DNA from: Morinoia aosen
Lineage: Eukaryota; Arthropoda; Malacostraca; Amphipoda; Talitridae
DNA length: 64,000 nucleotides
Direction of reading: 5' to 3'
NCBI GenBank assembly: GCA_030386875.1
Contig: CM059563.1
Coordinates: forward strand, 52,889,602-52,953,601
The translations under genes were made by a program, and so were the position numbers. Shown piece by piece: positions 49,501 to 56,805 of this stretch. The notes under the pieces are model-generated. The model had not been told where the DNA came from. It ran no database searches and saw nothing but the letters and a program-made list of their open reading frames with translations. The first letter of the stretch is position 1. Each line of letters opens with the position of its first letter.

Positions 49501-50874
49501 GGAGAGTAAATCTCCTTTCCTTTGTTCTGACGATCAAAAACAATTAGGCCATTCATCACTTATCCTAAAATTTCACATATTCCATTAGATTTCAAAAACA
49601 TGAATTAATGACGTATTATAAGAAATTCATGCGTTCTTAAAGTATCATGGAAGTAAACGATGGAGTGGGCTTCGAACCTGAACCAAATAATCATTTCCTT
49701 TTGAGACAAGTTTCTTCCCAGTAAGATCCGTTTCTTTATTAAAAAATCTCTTATGGCTCACTCTAAGGTTAAATAAATTTATGTTACGTTTTTCTCAAAT
49801 TGAGTGCAGCAGAGATCATCCTTTTATGCGGAGATTCTCATGAAGATCATTTTCGGTGTAGAAAAGTTCTTTTTATACAGATAGGAAACACAATACTCTT
49901 TCACAATGCAATATATTCTGTTCGGGCTGAAGACACATCTTCTAGCCCGGAATCTTGCAATCTAAGCGCGTGGTCTCTATTCACGTTGTACAAATGTTGA
50001 GGTCCCCCACACGCTTTTGTCTGTCTTTCTTGCAACAATGGAGGTTTCCCGCGTTCTTTCAGGCGGTGAGACCCCTGCTGCTATCCATTCAGGCTCGTCA
50101 TCAGCCACGGTGCTGCCCGGTAGCCTGACCAGGCCATTGCTATTCTCCCTAGTGGACCTGGAACACCAGGAAAAGCTTCGGAGAACACGACAAAAGTACC
50201 AGGACCTTCGAGGAATTGGATCGTCGGCCAACCTCCTTGATGCTGCTGGACGTCCAGGCGAAAGTAGTGCATATCTGGGAAGTTTAGGAGACACTGAGTG
50301 TGGCTCTACAGTGAGACGAATTCGGGGCGTCAAAGGTGTTTTGTCCCTGAAAGAATTTTTGGTGGTCTTCAATTGGATAAGAAAATTCGCCCTCGCATTC
50401 TGTCCTTGCGCCACTCGGGTTGTTGCATGTGTAGGTCTGATGATGTCTTTGATATTGGATGCGATGTATTTTATTCTGAAGATAACCGTTCCACTTGTGG
50501 TGTTTTTCGTGCAAAATTGGTGTACGAAATGTCTTTATCTGCAAAACACATCGAGGGCTGCAAATTTGTATTCTGACGATGCCCCAAAACGTGATTATTC
50601 TGGTTTTGAAAACACTAAGGCGAAAGAAATGCCTTATGCATTGGACAATCATGAGCAAGGGATGGGCCAAGACGAAACGTATTTTATCGTAACAGGTAAG
50701 GATGTCGTCGCTAACAAACCTCAGCTTCAAAACATTGCTCCTCGCATGAAGACTTGGCAGGGCAAAGAATCTTTAAGAAAAACCATGTCGTGCCACCGCA
50801 TGAGCACGATGATGGAATCAATCAAGGAAATACACAGCTCCAGCCATAGAAAAAAGTTCCCTAGTCTTAATTAG
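25485..50874 (+). CDS. dpr: Dpr-family two-Ig cell-surface receptor gene (7 coding exons)
   Basis: Joining exons 25485-25599, 30811-30995, 37362-37463, 41759-41867, 47404-47552, 48115-48244 and 50063-50874 gives 1602 nt with no frame break: 533 residues plus stop. Layout: signal peptide (about 1-33); Ig1 (about 68-170; Cys91, Trp103, Cys153 in DEGVYEC); linker with EILGGPE; Ig2 (about 180-262; Cys194, Trp208 in [12 protein letters not shown], Cys247 in SGNYTC); then GETPAAI (265-271), a hydrophobic stretch (about 372-414) and a polar tail. HLLTVG with DQRF in Ig1 and the GE-x-PAA motif after Ig2 are hallmarks of the arthropod Dpr (defective proboscis extension response) receptors. Dprs act at neuronal surfaces and bind DIP partners to specify synaptic connections; that role is inferred from family. 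The paralogue is not assigned. Sequons are N75-N-T and N245-Y-T. All six introns are GT-AG. Confidence 0.88.
29042..29178. repeat. 34-bp tandem array, 4 copies
   Basis: Four copies of a G/T-rich unit resembling GTGTGTTTGTTGGAGTGTGA followed by gggagagtgttgtg. It lies within intron 1; the strong G/T strand asymmetry is its only notable property. Confidence 0.85.
29780..30810. repeat. About 138-bp array running into the exon 2 acceptor
   Basis: Six to seven diverged copies with spacing of 133-144 bp. Anchors are aacagcagcc.caaat (near 29937, 30080, 30224, 30359, 30492, 30631 and 30765) and cactacctgaattactc, atcaagacatgaatcatca. The last unit reads tatcaacgcaccccacttgc and then CAG at 30808-30810, where earlier units read tattaacgtaccccatttcc. 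The exon 2 acceptor is therefore built on the final repeat unit. Confidence 0.85.
30811..30995 (+). CDS. dpr: Dpr exon 2: start of Ig1
   Basis: Encodes residues 39-100: a proline-rich lead ([13 protein letters not shown]), [18 protein letters not shown], then the first Ig strands [18 protein letters not shown] with the B-strand Cys91 and a glycosylation sequon at N75. The acceptor is CCAGCAG, so either AG (exon start 30811 or 30814) keeps the frame; the difference is one alanine codon. The donor is ACG|GTGCGT at 30996, phase 0. The exon is strongly GC-rich against its flanks. It ends in NT, directly preceding VSW of exon 3, exactly as Ig1 of Dpr proteins requires. Confidence 0.85.
30955..31262. 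repeat. Tandem repeat duplicating the exon 2 / intron 2 boundary
   Basis: The exon 2 end (TACTGAACACGTCGGGGAGA then ATACG|GTGCGT) recurs as ATACTGAACATATCAGGGAG then AATACG|GTGCTT at 31097-31125, and more distantly at 31234-31252 (GCTGAACATGACGAGGAAC). Between copies the intronic part is also repeated (tgcattttaaatttttcatt / tgcattttaagtttttcttt, then accgaggatat). Spacing is 126 and 137 bp. The first downstream copy keeps a GT donor-like site but has no acceptor before it. Confidence 0.85.
31263..37139 (+). other. Body of intron 2
   Basis: AT-rich intron sequence. Open frames at 33003-33705 and on the minus strand at 34624-35045 and 35633-35962 are of chance length and show no domain. A faint 112-bp-spaced similarity lies at 35125-35280. 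A possible piggyBac-type MITE (36474-36569) and a short perfect hairpin (36690-36714) are present. Confidence 0.6.
36474..36569. mobile_element. Possible piggyBac-type MITE
   Basis: A 96-bp segment is bounded by TTAA on both sides, the target site of piggyBac elements. Its two halves are inverted copies: CGACCCATCACTGAGTCGT on the left against ACGACTCATCGATGTGTCG on the right (16 of 19 pair). Read from the right, the end is TTAACACGTTGCCCGCGG, similar to ends of short non-autonomous piggyBac elements as I remember them. There is no coding capacity. TTAA is common in AT-rich DNA, so this is tentative. Confidence 0.35.
37140..37361. repeat. About 74-bp array ending at the exon 3 acceptor
   Basis: Three diverged units start ggaagcacctcagactttac (37143), gaaagcacctcagtctttac (37217) and gaaaacccctcaatctttac (37289). 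Each ends in a pyrimidine run (ttttcttcttcatctc, tctttctcatcttc, ttttttctcgtgcag). In the third unit this run is the polypyrimidine tract and AG of the exon 3 acceptor. Confidence 0.8.
37362..37463 (+). CDS. dpr: Dpr exon 3: Ig1 C-C'-D region
   Basis: A 102-nt phase-0 exon coding 34 residues (101-134). It opens [15 protein letters not shown], carrying the conserved Ig core tryptophan (Trp103) and the HLLTVG motif diagnostic of Dpr Ig1, then [11 protein letters not shown], matching the family's Y-x-x-D-x-R-F strand. The acceptor is CTCGTGCAG and the donor is AAT|GTGAGC. In Dpr proteins this face of Ig1 contributes to binding of DIP partners (family knowledge). GC-rich with clean boundaries on both sides. 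Confidence 0.9.
37493..37785. repeat. About 39-bp array starting just after exon 3
   Basis: Seven to eight diverged units of variants of ttggaattatgtttggagtt followed by attgctagtcttggctagga, with alternating forms giving dimers of about 79 bp. It begins roughly 30 bp after the donor of exon 3 and is purine/T-rich with few C on the plus strand. Confidence 0.85.
37786..41758 (+). other. Remainder of intron 3
   Basis: AT-rich intron with a 19-bp array at 40331-40637. Overlapping short frames around 38785-39084 and 39154-39414 show no motif. The acceptor of exon 4 (gacggttttgcag) is preceded by no array that I can see. Confidence 0.6.
40331..40637. repeat. 19-bp minisatellite
   Basis: About 16 units of GTTTATCGCCTGTGGTTAC with variants (CGTC, CGCT, TGTTTG). 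Two units carry the same altered segment, gttaataggcgatagttagg, at about 40426 and 40602, so a block of roughly 176 bp was itself duplicated. Confidence 0.9.
41759..41867 (+). CDS. dpr: Dpr exon 4: end of Ig1
   Basis: Codes residues 135-170 plus one base: [20 protein letters not shown] then [23 protein letters not shown] is the Ig F-strand D-x-G-x-Y-x-C motif, giving Cys153 to pair with Cys91. W-x-L-x-I followed by D-x-G is the expected E-to-F strand spacing. Family members have closely similar runs (W-x-L-x-I-x-x-x-x-x-R-D-x-G-x-Y-E-C-Q). The acceptor is TTTTGCAG and the donor is a near-perfect GTAAGT (41868). It ends in phase 1, matched by exon 5. Confidence 0.9.
42290..43145. repeat. 58-64-bp tandem array in intron 4
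   Basis: About twelve clear units plus degraded ones at the left edge. The core is aggacttgggttttaatgag then aagagaactaacgtgcagca then ggtaatgttacacgtgtagc. Two unit types differ by a few bases in length (gagaactaacgtgcagc versus gagaacttttaacgcgcaac) and occur in runs, indicating more than one round of amplification. Confidence 0.9.
43740..43802. ncRNA. Perfect 22-bp hairpin (small-RNA precursor candidate)
   Basis: AGTGCAAAGAAACACGTTTT plus TA at 43740-43761 is exactly complementary to 43781-43802, with a 19-nt loop. The arm length suits a Dicer product, but perfect pairing is more typical of a recent inverted duplication or short inverted-repeat element than of a conserved microRNA, and flanking bases do not extend the stem. 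Transcription with the Dpr pre-mRNA would produce it as a fold-back. Function unproven. Confidence 0.3.
44670..45450 (-). mobile_element. 5'-truncated LINE: C-terminal end of reverse transcriptase ORF plus 3' UTR
   Basis: On the minus strand the open frame ending at 45063 reads, from about 45443, [18 protein letters not shown], then [35 protein letters not shown] and [14 protein letters not shown] before the stop. This order (LQK-RAIR, L-x-I-L-x-L-x-D-L-Y, T-R, P-x-x-K-x-R-x-x-x-S-I-x-x-x-G-x-x-x-W-N-x-I-P) is the familiar C-terminal extension of jockey/CR1/L2-type LINE polymerases. The frame is intact here. A 3' UTR of about 390 bp follows and ends in an A/T tail (gtaaataaattgtttaaatt, then ttaaattaaaaaa) near 44670. 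The catalytic polymerase domain is missing, as in normal incomplete insertion. It lies antisense within Dpr intron 4. Confidence 0.82.
47095..47403. repeat. 30-31-bp array forming the exon 5 acceptor
   Basis: Ten units of ATGTACTCACTAGATATTTT followed by tttgcgtttgc. The tenth (47371-47400) reads atgtactcagtagatatttt then ttccgattgc, and CAG (47401-47403) then replaces the ATG that would open the next unit. The polypyrimidine tract of the exon 5 acceptor is therefore repeat sequence. Short frames on both strands through this array (about 80 codons) are artefacts. Confidence 0.92.
47404..47552 (+). CDS. dpr: Dpr exon 5: start of Ig2
   Basis: Codes residues 171-220. [20 protein letters not shown] is the conserved inter-Ig linker and A strand (E-I-x-G-x-x-x-x-Y-x-x-x-G-S). 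[13 protein letters not shown] follows with Cys194, then [17 protein letters not shown] with the core Trp208 and the W-Y-H-x-x-x-x-I-N-Y-D motif typical of Dpr Ig2. The first codon is split with exon 4 (G|AA, Glu). The donor is AAG|GTAATC, phase 0. The coding part is GC-rich while the array before it is AT-rich. Confidence 0.92.
47553..48114 (+). repeat. Intron 5, beginning with an 82-bp tandem duplication
   Basis: From the donor of exon 5 two units of about 82 bp follow: 47554-47635 (tttttaaagttggtaatgag ... ataacatctggtaatttgac) and 47636-47717 (cctttttgaagttggctatg ... ataacatcagttaatttcac), with a partial third to about 47765. The rest of this 562-bp intron is AT-rich and unremarkable. 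The acceptor is TTTTCTAACTTAG. Confidence 0.75.
48115..48244 (+). CDS. dpr: Dpr exon 6: end of Ig2
   Basis: Codes residues 221-263 plus one base: [49 protein letters not shown] supplies the second Ig2 cysteine (Cys247) and PSNA-x-S with VHVL is the canonical G-strand end of Dpr Ig2. Between INYD (exon 5) and SGNYTC there are about 23 residues, some eight fewer than I expect for the family, and the usual aspartate before SG is serine. The missing part falls at the exon 5/6 junction, so a skipped microexon is possible. The donor is AGAG|GTCAGA, phase 1. Confidence 0.9.
48296..48840. repeat. About 50-60-bp array in intron 6 ending with a copy of the exon 6 tail
   Basis: About nine units of cctttacaacgcccagtaaa then tgtgtatttgatgaaacttt and accgcacttc. 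At 48777-48816 the array passes into AACGCCCAGTCCTCGTACAT and the following bases, which match the last 40 bases of exon 6 (from AACGCACAGTCCTCGCACAT) and continue into matching intron (gccagaaaacaactcagcaa versus gtcagaaaacaattcagcaa). The donor GT is GC in the copy. See the findings. Confidence 0.9.
48841..50062 (+). other. Remainder of intron 6
   Basis: AT-rich intron sequence with no recognised element. The acceptor of exon 7 (gcgttctttcag) is preceded by a second pyrimidine run (ttttgtctgtctttcttgc, 50013-50031) and by no array. Confidence 0.6.
50063..50874 (+). CDS. dpr: Dpr exon 7: juxtamembrane, transmembrane and C-terminal tail
   Basis: The acceptor TTCTTTCAG gives a phase-1 join to exon 6 (G|GC, Gly264), so VHVLR continues [17 protein letters not shown]-x-PAA followed by G-S-S is the family's post-Ig2 motif, strong support for this junction. 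The frame stays open for 270 codons to TAA at 50872-50874. After a charged stretch ([20 protein letters not shown]) comes a hydrophobic region, about residues 372-414, whose best membrane span is [15 protein letters not shown] plus [10 protein letters not shown]; then a polar tail of about 119 residues with tyrosines and basic clusters. Typical Dprs end soon after Ig2 with a short hydrophobic or GPI-type terminus, so this tail is unusual. ACAG|GTAAGG at 50695 is a possible internal donor. Confidence 0.75.
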
Positions 50875-50908
50875 ATTTTAGCCGTAGAAGCTTATTAGTG
50901 TGCCTGTA

Positions 50909-50914
50909 AATAAA
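50909..50914 (+). terminator. Polyadenylation signal AATAAA
   Basis: AATAAA lies 35 bp after the stop codon of exon 7, followed by AT-rich sequence. It is the first such hexamer after the stop and supports exon 7 as a last exon. Such hexamers are common in AT-rich DNA; other sites downstream could also be used. Confidence 0.5.
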
Positions 50915-53405
50915 GCGCATACAATCGCTTACAAAAGAAACAACAAATCAATCAAACAGATGTTGTTTCTCCGTAAAAGTTGCGTGTCCCTATAGACTTT
51001 AGTTCAATGTCACTCTACTTCAGTAAATTTGATCATGTTTTAGTATAAACGATCCGGGCGTCCAATGTTCGCAAAGTAATGAGTTATCTTCTAAGGCTGT
51101 CTCCATTGTCAAGCGAGTCACATTTTGTAAAAGTATCAGTGCATTAGGATTAATTTTAAATTTGGTTGATAAATTTCTCTGATTCAGTTGAAGGACAATC
51201 ACTTTCTCCACCAGTCTGAAAAAATGTTTTATCAACTTTCTGAAATATTGGTAATGTAAAACCTACCGAATATGTAAGTTCAATATGTGTATGGTTGCTT
51301 CCAGGGCAGTAGCAGAAAATGTAACCGGTAAATGTTATTCTTATGAAACTAAATTTTTAATAGCATCTGTAAAATTTGCTGTAATTTCCCCCTTTACCAG
51401 AACAATGAAATGTCGCTATGGTTTCCTATAATTAAATAAGTACCTAAAATAAAATATATTTCAACCTGTGCTGAAACTTAATGTTTCAGCCGTGCATATG
51501 CTTTCATGAATCTCTTTTCATATTTAAAAAATACATGAATGGGAAAATAACAAATACGTTTTCTGGCTCTTGGTTCGCTATAAATTTTAATTGAAATTAT
51601 GAAACGTTGAAACTGATTTTACCTTCGAAATGATGAGTTTTTCTTGAACAAACTTATGACACGTATGAATTAAAAAAACTATTTAGATTCCCTAATCAAC
51701 ATCAGTTTTCAGAATGTGTTGTCCTGTAACTTTGTAAATATCGGATGTACTGTAAATATGTGAATGTTATTGTATGACACAGTGTGAATTATCATAAGGT
51801 CCTCGTGACAATATTACTTAATACCTGCAGGAAAATATGTGTGGGTTGTTCATTTGTGAGCTATAGTTCAGTTTTCATTAAAATATTCTAAGAAAATTAA
51901 ACTTTTCCGCCACAAGTTACGAAAATTAACTGCGCTCAAATGGTTAGTAAGTTTATAAATACTGCGTCTGCCAACGTCATGTTAGAATATTCTAATTTAA
52001 CCTGCAAAAATCTGAACTGATTTGTGTAAATAGCGTAATGACGTCAGGTCGATCTAGACATGTTTTGTTTATAAAGAAAGATTGATGTTTGTGTATCCAA
52101 TTTTGATTATCCTTACATAGATATTCCATTGAACATCTTCTATTGAAACAAATATACAAGACTTACAGTGCTTTTTACCGAGCATATATAATATATACTC
52201 GCAGATATTTTTAAAGGACGAGTAGAAGGTTTAAGGGCACCATTGAACGAGGTTTAATTTTATACTCATTACTAGGTTAGATTCTTTAGCATTCGAGAGA
52301 ATTTCTGCAACTTGGAATGCTACTAAACATTTTAGCTTTAGGTAATATATAAATTTTCCAAGCTCACTCAATTCACACTTTCCTTGCTGTTCGTAAAGTA
52401 CAGTTAAACCAAACGCTAGGACTGCCGACTAATTTTAACGCACATCGCATCAGTATTAACTGACAAGATAAAAGACTCAAACGTAACATCGGAACGTACC
52501 ATCGATGTATCGAACGTGTTTCTGGGAATATTTGAGCCCGATAATTTCGAGAGCAGGGCCTTCTAAAAGCTTTACTCTGTACCACGCTCTGATAATATCG
52601 CCCTTTGTTTGAAGTGGTTAGCACAAGTTTAAAATTAGTTTCAAATTCATCAAATAAGTTGAAGGATCGACGTCGCTCATTGCTTGTTTGCAAATGAAAT
52701 TATTTTTGAACAAGAGAAATTCCTTTTAATCACTTGATGATTAAAATGTTTGTTTTACAATGCTTTTAAACACGTCATTAGAATCCAAAACCCAAAATCG
52801 ATGTTTTTGACTGCCTTTTTCTACAAAAACCGTTGTTTATCAATGATCATAAGTAGTGGCAATTATTTTTAACTTGTAACTATTCCCCAAGACTAAAACT
52901 CAATGGTATCTTTACTTAGAACGAACATAGATTGGACCGTAAACTAACAGCGCCAACTACGGATACCAACAACTGAAGCAAGTTTGTTCACAGGTGAAGC
53001 AAAGCCCGCGAGCCCCGGTACGAGGTAAATAACTTCCTCATTTGTCAAACTGATCGCTCCAATCGACCTCAAATCGCCCTCTGAACGAAGCAGTAATCTT
53101 AGAGCAGCGGTGTCGAGGATCGATCATACCTAAGCCTTGATCTCAAAGGCATGTGCTAGACTTTTTTCGGTCCGGCCAAGGTGTCATGACGAAAGAATGG
53201 AGCTCGCTTTGATGGCAATATGCTGAAAAGTTTTGAAAGGCTTCAATGAATGCTTAAGAACCCAGAAGAAATTATTCATTTCATTTCAATATTAGATGAT
53301 CGTGTTGCCTGGATTAGGATGAATGAGGAATTACATTCAAAAGAAACATATAAAAAACATTTCATATTTTACCATCAATTTCTTTTCTAACTTTTCAGCC
53401 CTACG
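50915..53405. other. 3' flank of the Dpr gene
   Basis: AT-rich with no recognised gene. The minus-strand frame 52373-52693 (106 codons) has no motif. A possible alternative Dpr exon at 52994-53028 is listed separately. A somewhat CG-richer patch surrounds it (about 52980-53180). Confidence 0.45.
52994..53028 (+). CDS. Possible alternative last exon or microexon of the Dpr gene
   Basis: After TTCACAG the sequence reads GT GAA GCA AAG CCC GCG and so on. Joined in phase 1 it gives GEAKPASPGTR and then TAA at 53026-53028. It is phase-compatible with exon 6 directly, where it would give VHVLR-GEAKPAS resembling the GE-x-PA motif and a short secreted form. It is also compatible with the internal donor of exon 7 at 50695. 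Alternatively ACGAG|GTAAAT is a donor and this is a microexon. The one-in-three phase match and short length make chance quite possible. Confidence 0.2.
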
Positions 53406-53515
53406 AAATAGTTCAATTTCTTCACGTGTAAGTTGGTTAAGAAATGCACCTATCATTTTTGTACTAAAACACAGCAATTCATTAAAATCTATATTTCTGT
53501 CTAATTATAAAATGC

Positions 53516-53551
53516 AACGTTTCGACGTATCAAACATCATCCTCAGGCTGG
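53516..53551 (-). other. Hammerhead-like motif in the Penelope-like 3' region
   Basis: Read on the minus strand: CCAGCCTGAGGAT, GATG, loop TTTGATA, CGTC, GAAACGTTG. GATG/CGTC pair (one G-U) between CUGAGGA and GAAAC boxes. The plus-strand copy in the right arm (about 54474-54511) has the box changed to CCTGGTATGATG, so that copy is damaged. Hammerhead ribozymes are known in Penelope-like element terminal repeats; helix I and III were not verified. Confidence 0.35.
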
Positions 53552-53888
53552 AAAAAAAGAATAATTTTCAGTCACGTTGGAAAAAAATGCAGAAACTAAC
53601 ACTCAAGTAATATAGACTAGATAAGCAGATCACAAAAGACGAAAGCGACTAGACAAAATAACAACCTTTCTTACCACAGAAATAGTAGTATGACTAGATT
53701 TATTGTACAAAACCGATGTTCATCACACGAGAGACAAGAGCAAAATGGTTGAGCAGCTTCGTCGCACCTAGCAAGCTGAAGTTCTGCGAAACAGTTTGAG
53801 AGCGAAAAAATGATTCGTGTTTTCATTAAGGGGAGATTTAAGTTCATGAATGTGTAATGCTTCAACTATATGAATATGATCTTTTTTA

Positions 53889-54256
53889 ATAAATCGTCTG
53901 CATCTGGGGTCAACGATCTGGACAAGGCCAGAGTGATTTATCAATTTAAATGTAACCGAAGAGAATGCAAGTCTCTTGATAAACGTTACATTGGCATGAC
54001 CAGAATAACCCTCAAGCAAAGATTAACCGCTCATAAATATCAAGGTTCCATTTTCAACCATTTTTGTGTTGACCATAGTTGCAAACCATCCAATGAAGAT
54101 ATGTTCCCTAACACCAAAATTCTGTATAATGTTATTAAAAAATATCATATTCACATAATTGAAGCGTTACACTTTCATGAACTCAAACCTCCCCTTAATG
54201 AAAACACGAATGATTTTTTCACTCTCAAACTGTTTCGCAGAATTTCAGCTTGCTAG
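53889..54256 (+). pseudogene. GIY-YIG endonuclease domain of a Penelope-like element
   Basis: Truncated N-terminally, because the frame begins inside the linker (SSASGVNDLDKAR) right at the inversion breakpoint, so the reverse transcriptase that normally precedes it is missing. The endonuclease itself is open through to TAG after RRISAC. GIY is VIY, a conservative change common among Penelope-like copies as far as I recall. It is likely inactive as part of a truncated copy. Confidence 0.75.
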
Positions 54257-54714
54257 GTGCGACGAAGCTGCTCAGCCATTTTGCTCTTGTCTCTCGTGTG
54301 ATGAACATCGGTTTTCCACAATAAATCTAGTCATACTACTATTTCTGTGATAGAAAGGTAGTTATTTTGTCTAGTCGTTTTCGTCTTTTGTGATCTGCTT
54401 ATCTAGTCTATATTACTTAAGTGTTAGTTTCTGCATTTTTTTCCAATGTGACTAAAAATTATTCTGTTTTTTTCCAGCCTGGTATGATGTTTGATACGTC
54501 GAAACGTTGCATTTTATAATTAGACAGAAATATAGATTTTAATGAATTGCTGTGTTTTAGTACGAAAATGCTAGGTGCATTTCTTTACCAACTTACACGT
54601 GAAGAAATTGAACTATTTTACTATCACTATAAAAGAAATAAATTGACCAATTTTCCGCGCACGCGTTTTGTGGGCAGAATAGGCGAGCATTTTGTCCTTG
54701 GATCGGAATAATAT

Positions 54715-54993
54715 CAGTTCATAGGAAGGCGTCTATCGAAGAGAAAAAAATGGCAGTTCACGGAATGATGTCCATCAAAAGAAAGGAAAAACTGGCAGTT
54801 CATGGAATGTGATTTATCAAAATTAAGAAAACTGACAGTCCATGCAATAGCGTCCATCAAAAGAAAGGAAAAAATTAATGTTTAAGGAAAGGTGTCCACG
54901 AACGGAAAGAGTAAAAAGTGACAGTTGATAGAATTACGCCTATCAAAGGTTAGGAGAAACTCACAGTTCATGGAATAGTATACATCAAAGAAG
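54715..54993. repeat. About 41-bp tandem array, 7 diverged copies
   Basis: Units resemble CAGTTCATGGAATGGCGTCC followed by atcaaaagaaaggaaaaactgg. Copies differ by small indels. The array starts about 95 bp after the Penelope-like element. Confidence 0.8.
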
Positions 54994-56554
54994 ACCCTTC
55001 TCAGCTTCGACACTTGGGATAAAAGTGCCAGTTTGTTTGCATGCTATCCAAGGGGCTCAAATGATCCTTTTGCCACTTGTCTCGGCACTTCGACTCTCAA
55101 ATGAACGTCTCGGTCGCTACTTTTTGGGATTTTAATCGCTTGTTTAACCCATGGCAGTATTTAGGGTAGATCGATTAGTGATATTTTTTCTAAAATCTGT
55201 CGGAGTGTCGTCTGTGTGCGTCAGTCGTGTGATGTAAGCAAGAGTATCTGAATTAACCAATAAATTGAACCAAGAAATATGCTATACGGTAGTTACTAGC
55301 TGGGAGTACGTTTCTTTGCGTCAAGCTATATAATGCTGTTGAAAATAATTGAATGGTGTTAGGCATACTTCACATTCAGGATATACGCTCGTAATAAAGC
55401 ACAACATGAAACCTCTAATGTGCTTTTAATTACGTAGCTTCTCTTTCCAAAAACTTCCAATTCCTTCTCATAAAAATAAATCATTAGTTATGGTACTCCA
55501 TTCAGAGCTTGCGCACGAGAAAACACTGTAACACAAAATCGGCACCCTTGCATTATTTTGTATTGAACTCTCGTGAGTGCAACGGTACACCAACAGACGT
55601 CACTTTATGCAGCGTTCCATAATAACTGGTACTACTCATTTATCCCTTTTTAATAAAACGATGTGTCAACATAAGCGACCTGGAAGATAATCGATGCATG
55701 GCAAAGAAGAGCCCAAACGAATTCTCATCATGAGTATCACCCTTAGCGTTCGCAGTCGATAATAGTGGATAATAGTTGTCTGCTATGAGGCAAAAATATT
55801 GAAAGGGAGTGTTTCATAATTCCCGGCTCGTTGCGGGTTTCTTTAAGTACTCTAGATGAAGACAGACCGAGTTTTTTCAATAAGAGAGGGCGTTAAAAAT
55901 TTCAATGTTTTTTATAGTTTAGAGTAAAGAGGTTGATAAAAACCGAAATTGTAAATTGCAAAGCCTGATGCAAAAAAGGCGTTTATGAGCCTAATTAAAA
56001 AGAAACGGAAAAATGAAAAAAACTTTATTTCACAATTATATTCAAGTATATTTTCTCTTGGGGTTAAATCGTTGATTGGTTAACTCCGACTTGATCCAAT
56101 TTTCTCAAATATTAAATTTTTCGTTCATCTTCAAGAGATTGTTCACTCCCGCTGCTTTATAATCTTACAAGATAATCCAAGATTCGCCGTAACGGAAAGT
56201 ATTTTGATATACTTTATTTACGCATGTGGTCAAAGTTCTTAGATTCATTTTCAACGTATAATGTCCTTTATGCTCAGCACCTCATTAAATCACTTTCTCG
56301 TTATAGAAAGATGTAAAAAAGGTAATGGCCTACATGCGTTTATAAATTAAGTTATTAAAATGAAATATCAATTATCGACATCTTACTGAGAGTCTAAAAA
56401 TCTAAAATTTATAACACTTCACTTCGGTTTTGTGATCTAGAAGCTACCGAGTATCGTCATAGGAGTGCTCGTGCTCAAACTTCTCCAAAAATATCAAAGC
56501 TGTCTAAGCAAAGATCTGTCATCGCAGAAAAAGTTGAATGCTGAAGTTAGCTTG

Positions 56555-56805
56555 AGAAATGAATGGTAGTGGAAAATATCATAAAAAATGGTTAGAAAAA
56601 ACTTAAGCCTTTCTCTTATCAAGATTCAGTAGTGCTTCTTACTCATAAAACTTGAAGAGGAAAAAATGCCTTACTATGTAGGGCAAATGTCAGTGGAAAA
56701 ATACCATAATAAACATAGTCATAAAATACTTTAACTTTTCACTAATCAAGATGCAGTAGTAACTACTTCTTACTCACAGAACTTGAAAAGGAAGAACATG
56801 AAAAG
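56555..56805. repeat. Two-copy tandem repeat, about 124 bp
   Basis: gtagtggaaaatatcataaa (from 56566) and gtcagtggaaaaataccata (from about 56689) start two related units that continue through atcaagattcagtagtgctt / atcaagatgcagtagtaact and cttactcataaaacttgaag / cttactcacagaacttgaaa. Confidence 0.75.

Larger units (their letters stand above)
53406..54620 (+). mobile_element. Penelope-like element fragment with inverted 3'-end duplication
   Basis: The plus-strand frame 53889-54256 encodes a GIY-YIG endonuclease of the Penelope type: VIYQFKCNRREC (GIY position is VIY; C-x4-C before YIG), RYIGMTRITLKQRLTAHK (YIG and the catalytic arginine region), H-x3-C further on, then HIIEALHFHELKPPLNEN (catalytic glutamate and final asparagine). 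A 3' untranslated region follows to about 54620. The last 40 or so codons and the whole 3' region (54140-54620) are repeated in reverse complement at 53406-53889, so the element reads 3'-end(minus), endonuclease(plus), 3'-end(plus). The reverse transcriptase is absent. Inverted terminal arrangements are characteristic of Penelope-like elements. The arms differ by a modest number of substitutions. Confidence 0.85.

Noticed and set aside
49977-50730. Minus-strand frames of 145-148 codons opposite exon 7
   Set aside because: Shadows of the exon 7 frame; no motifs, while the plus frame joins in phase to the Dpr exons and carries the family motif.
53768-54019. 83-codon minus-strand frame
   Set aside because: It runs across the inversion breakpoint of the Penelope-like element and mixes antisense endonuclease with the inverted arm.
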